64,000 nt of DNA, taken from NCBI RefSeq assembly GCF_004011835.1, contig NZ_RKLN01000002.1, forward strand, positions 353,469 through 417,468, given 5' to 3'. The notes beneath the pieces were generated by a model. The model made no database searches. It was not told where the DNA came from and worked only from the letters and a program-made list of their open reading frames with translations. This document shows positions 59,866 through 64,000 of the stretch, one piece after another. How positions within the stretch are numbered: position 1 is the stretch's first letter; each line of letters starts with the position of its first letter. The stretch comes from Rhodococcus spongiicola. Its GTDB lineage: Bacteria > Actinomycetota > Actinomycetes > Mycobacteriales > Mycobacteriaceae. Both the position numbers and the translations under genes were made by a program.

Positions 59866-61050
59866 GTGAGTGGCAACGAACTGGTCCGCCGAGCGACTGG
59901 GCGATTGCGTGGGCACCGCGCGGCCGTCCTCGTCGGTCTCGTCACCGCGATTCTGTACGCGGTGGCATGGCCGACGCTGCACTTGACCCATCAGGTGCCA
60001 AACCCGGTGCAGCCCATCGTCGCGGCGCTCGCGGCTTGGCCGTTCGTGCTGATCCGCGCCAACCCTGCTCTGGGATGGGCGATTTCGGCGGTATCGGCGC
60101 TGGTCATCCCGTTCGTCTTCGATCTCGTCCCGGCCTCCGAGTACACGTACCCGTGGCAGGTCGTGCACATCATCGTGATCATGGCGCTGCTGCTGTCGGT
60201 GAGTCTCACCGCCGGTCCGCCCACCGTGGTAGTGGCGTGGATCTCGACCGTGCTGCTGTTTCTCGCCGAAACACCGAGGGAGGACGGTCGGGGCTGGGCC
60301 GTCGGGCTCACCGCGATGGTGGTCTTCGGACTGTTGGTGCGGTGGCTGGTGCTCTCGCGTCGGCAGCTGGCTGCGGAGGAGCAGACCAGTGAACTGGAAC
60401 GCGCACGACGGGCGATCCTCGAGGAGAAGGCGCGCATCGCACGTGACCTGCACGACGTCGTCGCACACCACATGTCGATGGTCGTCGTGCAGGCGCAGAG
60501 CGCGGAGTACCGGCTCACGTCGTTGTCCGACGAGGCCAAGGCCGAGTTCGAGTCCATCGGATCCACAGCGCGCGAGGCACTCAACGAGATCCGCGGACTC
60601 CTCGGCGTGCTGCGCAGCGACGCCGATACGGTCGAGCGGGCACCGCAGCCGGGCGTCTCGCAGATCCAGGAACTGCTCGACGGTACCCGGAGGACCGGTA
60701 TCTCGTTGTCGTGGAGCGTGACCGGAGATCCGGCCTTCCTGTCCGAGTTGTCGGGGCTGACGGTGTACCGGATTCTGCAGGAGTCACTAGCGAACGCGGC
60801 GCGGCACTGCCCGGGCGCACACGTGACCGTGGCGCTCGACTACGGGACGTCCGTCGCGTCGCTCGTCGTGGTCAACGGTCCTGCCCGGATCGAAGTGGAT
60901 GCGTCGACCCTGCCGGAAGCATCGGGTGGTAGCGGTATCGGGGGCATGCGCGAGCGCGCCGCCGCCGTCGGCGGCACGGTCGAGACCCGTGCCCTCGACG
61001 ACGGCGGCTTCGAGGTCCGGGCCTCGGTACCTGTGGTGCCGCTCGCCTAG
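59866..61050 (+). CDS. Sensor histidine kinase (HisKA_3, NarL/DesK-type)
   Basis: A 394-residue kinase. Residues 20-165 form about five membrane helices with short loops, without a large outer domain. IARDLHDVVAHHMSMVVVQAQ holds the phosphorylated His, and RILQESLANAARHCPGAHVTV plus GGSGIGGMRERAAAVGG are the ATPase N and G boxes. TAGAGT lies 8 nt before the GTG. Its NarL-type regulator is not next to it but 2 kb away, beyond a convergent phosphoesterase gene. Confidence 0.9.
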   Translation: MSGNELVRRATGRLRGHRAAVLVGLVTAILYAVAWPTLHLTHQVPNPVQPIVAALAAWPFVLIRANPALGWAISAVSALVIPFVFDLVPASEYTYPWQVVHIIVIMALLLSVSLTAGPPTVVVAWISTVLLFLAETPREDGRGWAVGLTAMVVFGLLVRWLVLSRRQLAAEEQTSELERARRAILEEKARIARDLHDVVAHHMSMVVVQAQSAEYRLTSLSDEAKAEFESIGSTAREALNEIRGLLGVLRSDADTVERAPQPGVSQIQELLDGTRRTGISLSWSVTGDPAFLSELSGLTVYRILQESLANAARHCPGAHVTVALDYGTSVASLVVVNGPARIEVDASTLPEASGGSGIGGMRERAAAVGGTVETRALDDGGFEVRASVPVVPLA

Positions 61051-61067
61051 CCTCGATGAGTCTGGGC

Positions 61068-62777
61068 TCAGCGACCTGACGCGAGCACCAGTTCGACGTT
61101 CTGGTCCTCGGCCGTACCCGACCTGGTGGAACTGGGAGAGGCGTCGTTGAAGGCGAACTCCCGGTACAACGACGCAAGGCCGACCGGCGAGAGATCGGTG
61201 TAGTCGACGGAATAGGGGCTGTCGGCCTCGAACAGGGTGGTGAAGAGGGAGACGGTGCCGTCGACGTTGTCGGTCACCTCGATGATCCGCCCGAGTTGGG
61301 GGAAGTCGATGTGCGACGCCGTGTTGATCTCCCAGAACGACTGCTCCGGGGTGGCCCCTTCCCGGGGGCGGACCTTGTTCCTATGGGTGTGGCCGTTGAC
61401 CCAGGCGAGCACGTTCGGGAATCTGTGCAGCAGATCCACCACCTCGGAACCGGGTACCCGGCGTTCGGACGGGTTCGCCGGGTCCGGGAGTAGGGCGTCC
61501 ATGCTGCTCGTATGGTGACTGAACAGCACGAACCAGGTGTCGGTCCCCTGTCGCGATACCGGTGAGCCGTCGGTGTCGTAGTACCGGCTGCTCCCGGCGA
61601 TCAGAGTCTCCTCGATCCACTGGAGCTGTGCTTCGCCCAGCGAGCCTTCGGCGAGGCCGACGGGGTTCGTGGAGTCCATGCCTATTCCGACGACGCCTGG
61701 GGCGATCTCGAAGGAGTAGTACGCGATCCCGGTCTCGCCGGCATCCGGTGTGAAACCGTGGCCGACCGGTCCCGGACCGGTGTTCTCCGGTTTGAGGTGT
61801 TCGGCAACGAACTCGCGTTTTGTGAATGGGCTGCGGGCGAGATCGGGTGTGACCTTCCGTGGCGGTTTGGTGAACGAGGACAGAGCGGCAAGCACGAGTT
61901 CGGCGTTGCCGGAGACGGCGGCGGAGCTCACGGACGCCACCTGCTCCGGTGAGCCCGGTTCCATGAACTTCAACGAACCCGTGTACATCCTTTCCAGCAG
62001 CGGGATTCCGTTGGGGAGGGTGCCTATCGGCGTGTCGTCGTGATTGCCGAACACGCAGTACCACGGGGTGTTCAGGCCGGGACTGGTGAAGGGGGCGATA
62101 GCGGCGTCGAGCAGTCCCGGAATCTCGGGGAACCCGGCCTGCTTGTACTTGTCCTGGACCGACGAGCCGGGGTTCCAGTACATATCCACATCTGAGTCCT
62201 GCACGCCTTCGTAGCGGTCGGGCGCACCCGTGTTGGGGGTGATGGTGCCGCCGTTCATGGCTGTGAGGAACCAGTCCAGTTCGGCGAATTCCTTGTTGTC
62301 GGTGTTGTCACCGGTGGTGACGACCGCATCGAAGCGGCGCTGGGTGTGCGGCCCGGATGCGATCGCGTTGATCTGCCTGACCAGGGCGGTGAGGCCCTGG
62401 GCGGCCATTGTCTCCTGGGGACGGTGGGCGGAGCCGTTGAAGGAGTCGACGAACTCGAAGCGCATCGGAGACTGAGCATCAATGATGTGGACGTCGGTGA
62501 TCTGAACGAATGAGGCGAGGGCAGTCCGCCGGTCCTCACGGCCGGTCTTTGCCTCGGCGAGCTCGGTGCGGACCACTGTCGGCCACCCAGGCCCGGCGCC
62601 GAGTTTGCGGTACCCGGAGCTACCGAGCGGCATGGCCACCGCCTCGAGGGTGGTGCCGGTGGGGAGCGGCGCTGCGCCCGCGTATTGCAGACCCCAGGGG
62701 CGCGCTCCGAGTCCCACCGCTCCGATGGCTCCGAGCCCGGCAAATGTCAAGAATGATCGTCGATTGATCTCAGCCAC
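61068..62777 (-). CDS. Tat-exported calcineurin-like metallophosphoesterase (TIGR03767 type)
   Basis: A 569-residue protein with a Tat signal (NRRSFLTFAGLGAIGAVGLG). Metal-binding motifs in order: VQITDVHIIDAQ (D-x-H), VVTTGDNTDNKEFAELDWF (G-D-x-x-D), VFGNHDDTP (G-N-H-D), VLFSHHTSS and WVNGHTHRNKV (G-H-T-H). It should act on phosphate esters outside the membrane after folding with metal in the cytosol. It lies between the genes of a two-component system and faces the kinase gene, 17 nt apart. Confidence 0.9.
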   Translation of the reverse strand: MAEINRRSFLTFAGLGAIGAVGLGARPWGLQYAGAAPLPTGTTLEAVAMPLGSSGYRKLGAGPGWPTVVRTELAEAKTGREDRRTALASFVQITDVHIIDAQSPMRFEFVDSFNGSAHRPQETMAAQGLTALVRQINAIASGPHTQRRFDAVVTTGDNTDNKEFAELDWFLTAMNGGTITPNTGAPDRYEGVQDSDVDMYWNPGSSVQDKYKQAGFPEIPGLLDAAIAPFTSPGLNTPWYCVFGNHDDTPIGTLPNGIPLLERMYTGSLKFMEPGSPEQVASVSSAAVSGNAELVLAALSSFTKPPRKVTPDLARSPFTKREFVAEHLKPENTGPGPVGHGFTPDAGETGIAYYSFEIAPGVVGIGMDSTNPVGLAEGSLGEAQLQWIEETLIAGSSRYYDTDGSPVSRQGTDTWFVLFSHHTSSMDALLPDPANPSERRVPGSEVVDLLHRFPNVLAWVNGHTHRNKVRPREGATPEQSFWEINTASHIDFPQLGRIIEVTDNVDGTVSLFTTLFEADSPYSVDYTDLSPVGLASLYREFAFNDASPSSTRSGTAEDQNVELVLASGR

Positions 62778-62987
62778 GCGGTGACCCTATGTGATGGTTG
62801 TGAGGAAGGTCGCTATTCGACGAAATTGTCTCGCTCCTCACAGTCGTCGCGGCGGACACGGCCAGATGAACTCAGAGCCACACACATTCGCAGCACCGCC
62901 AGGGAGGCCTCACCGCGTCGAGGCCTGTCAGCGGTGCGCCGATCGCCCGACGGTGATTGAGAATTTGACTATGTTCATCCACGACAA

Positions 62988-63043
62988 CCGAGTGTGTTCG
63001 TTGTTCCGAGTGTGTTCGCTGTTCGTCGACGCGAGACTAGGCT
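62988..63043 (+). promoter_or_regulatory. 18-bp tandem repeat and -10 box of the response regulator gene
   Basis: CCGAGTGTGTTCGYTGTT occurs at 62988-63005 and 63006-63023. TAGGCT (63038-63043) is a -10-like hexamer 7 nt before the GTG start at 63051. The repeats cover roughly -63 to -28 relative to a leaderless start, where an activator or the regulator itself could bind. Confidence 0.55.
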
Positions 63044-63050
63044 GTGCCGG

Positions 63051-63713
63051 GTGGCGATCACGGTCTTCATTGCGGACGATCAGGCGATGGTGCGGCAGGG
63101 CTTCGGTGCCCTGCTGGGTGCGCAGCCCGATATCAGCGTGATCGGCGACGCGCCGAACGGTCGCGTCGCTGTGTCGGAGGTCGCGCGGCTACGCCCCGAC
63201 GTCGTTCTGATGGACGTGCGCATGCCGGAACTCAACGGGCTCGACGCCGCCCGCGAAATCCTCTCGGCAGCAACAGATCCACCCATCCGGGTGTTGATGC
63301 TGACGACGTTCGACATCGACGAGTACGTGTACGAGGCCCTCGGGCTCGGTGCGAGCGGTTTCATGCTCAAGGACGCGCCCGCCGAGGAGTTGATCCGTGC
63401 GGTGCGCGTCGTTGCAGCCGGGGAGGCGCTGCTCGCTCCGAGCGTCACACGGCGGCTGATTGCAGACGTCACCCGTCGCCGCCCTACCCCGCGCGTCCGA
63501 CAGCGCCAACTCGAGACGTTGACCCCGCGCGAGCGGGAGGTCCTCGAACTCATCGCGGCCGGGTTGTCGAACACCGAGATTGCCGAACGCCTGTTCCTCG
63601 CGGAACAAACCGTCAAGACCCACGTGGGCAAGGTCCTGGCGAAGCTCTCATTGCGTGACCGCGCACAGGCCGTCGTGCTCGCGTACGAAACGGGACTGGT
63701 CACGCCTGGTTGA
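63051..63713 (+). CDS. NarL/LuxR-type response regulator
   Basis: 220 residues from the GTG at 63051. The receiver domain has the acidic pair in FIADDQAMVRQGF, the phosphorylated Asp in VLMDVRMPELNG, LTTFD and the Lys in FMLKDAPAEEL. The C-terminal LuxR helix-turn-helix is LTPREREVLELIAAGLSNTEIAERLFLAEQTVKTHVGKVLAKL. It most likely pairs with the HisKA_3 kinase at 59866, the only such kinase here. An earlier ATG at 62994 would start inside the repeats and upstream of the -10 box. Confidence 0.92.
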   Translation: MAITVFIADDQAMVRQGFGALLGAQPDISVIGDAPNGRVAVSEVARLRPDVVLMDVRMPELNGLDAAREILSAATDPPIRVLMLTTFDIDEYVYEALGLGASGFMLKDAPAEELIRAVRVVAAGEALLAPSVTRRLIADVTRRRPTPRVRQRQLETLTPREREVLELIAAGLSNTEIAERLFLAEQTVKTHVGKVLAKLSLRDRAQAVVLAYETGLVTPG

Positions 63714-63794
63714 TCGACCGAGGGTGCCCGATCCGCGCAGGAACGGCAAGATGAGAAGGGACCGCTCTGCTACCCGAACGTCGAGGGGGCCGTG

Positions 63795-64000
63795 ATGCGC
63801 ATCGGAATTCTGACCGGTGGCGGCGATTGTCCCGGTCTCAACGCCGTGATCCGCGCGGTCGTACGAACAGCCGAAGGGCGGTACGGAAGCACCATCGTCG
63901 GGTTCCGGGACGGTTGGCGGGGGCTGCTCGAGGACCGCAAGGTGGAGATGCGGAACGAGGACCGGATCGACCGGATCCTCGCGCGCGGCGGGACGATTCT
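63795..64000 (+). CDS. pfkA: ATP- or PPi-type 6-phosphofructokinase, N-terminal part (3' truncated by window edge)
   Basis: 68 codons are visible. [20 protein letters not shown] is the Pfk nucleotide-binding opening (GGGDCPGLN), followed by [12 protein letters not shown] and [14 protein letters not shown], with Cys-Pro, is the actinobacterial PfkA form. The ATG at 63795 or the GTG just before it starts the gene, with GAGGGGG upstream. In M. tuberculosis pfkA directly follows gatA. Here about 8 kb of accessory genes lie between. Confidence 0.93.
   Translation, partial: MRIGILTGGGDCPGLNAVIRAVVRTAEGRYGSTIVGFRDGWRGLLEDRKVEMRNEDRIDRILARGGTI

Overview
The window is a high-GC actinobacterial chromosome segment. 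NrdH, the class Ib nrdHIEF set, methylglucose-lipopolysaccharide-type genes and many GTG/TTG starts point to the Mycobacteriales. The gene order fecB-like, ctaD, serB2, ABC ATPase, NUDIX, enoyl-CoA hydratase, methyltransferases, GT4/GH57/methyltransferase, etfBA, two acyltransferases, cysteine desulfurase, mnmA, ligA, ACT protein, gatCA, pfkA follows, from memory, the Mycobacterium tuberculosis Rv3053c-Rv3010c block. A Rhodococcus or a close Nocardiaceae relative fits best. No rRNA, tRNA, CRISPR array, prophage or intact insertion sequence was seen.

Layout. 1-2.8 kb: end of a CobW-type metal chaperone, an ArsR metal sensor with its MFS exporter, and bluB. 2.8-8.6 kb: a DEAD-box helicase, then molybdenum cofactor genes in two divergent groups: moeA, a moaC-mog fusion and moaE on the minus strand, moaA and moaD on the plus strand. 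8.6-14.4 kb: nadE, a nucleosidase, a META-domain lipoprotein, a TetR regulator divergent from an FMN reductase, a DUF389 membrane protein and a siderophore-interacting reductase. 14.5-18.7 kb: nrdHIEF behind a pair of NrdR-box-like sites. 18.8-30.8 kb: VOC protein, iron-siderophore binding lipoprotein, ctaD, serB, Pth2-like protein, ABC ATPase, NUDIX, enoyl-CoA hydratase, two methyltransferases and a beta-propeller lipoprotein. 31-37.3 kb: alanine dehydrogenase, a small membrane protein and the polysaccharide set (acyltransferase, GT4, GH57, methyltransferase). 37.4-39.3 kb: etfBA behind a 22-bp perfect palindrome.

39.4-44.6 kb is the most unusual part. It holds a broken oxalate/formate-type MFS gene with its small-subunit gene intact. 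Beside it are three tandem paralogous genes for secreted Gly/His-rich repeat proteins. Each of the three has its own conserved leader of about 160 nt and its own terminator hairpin, and a deleted fourth copy lies upstream of the MFS pseudogene. I do not recognise this family.

44.7-55.6 kb returns to conserved genes: an OlsB-like/PlsC-like acyltransferase pair, cysteine desulfurase, mnmA, a MetE-C-like protein, ligA, a GNAT, an ACT protein and gatCA. 55.7-63.7 kb is an accessory insertion between gatA and pfkA: a flavin monooxygenase, a DinB-like protein, an exported phospholipase A2 coupled to a membrane alpha/beta-hydrolase, and a two-component system whose kinase and regulator are separated by a convergent Tat-exported metallophosphoesterase. 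The window ends inside pfkA.

Two genome-style features recur. Many genes have a TANNNT -10-like hexamer only 6-9 nt before the start codon, as in leaderless transcripts. Several gene borders carry short tandem repeats, four of them with a period of 16-18 bp.
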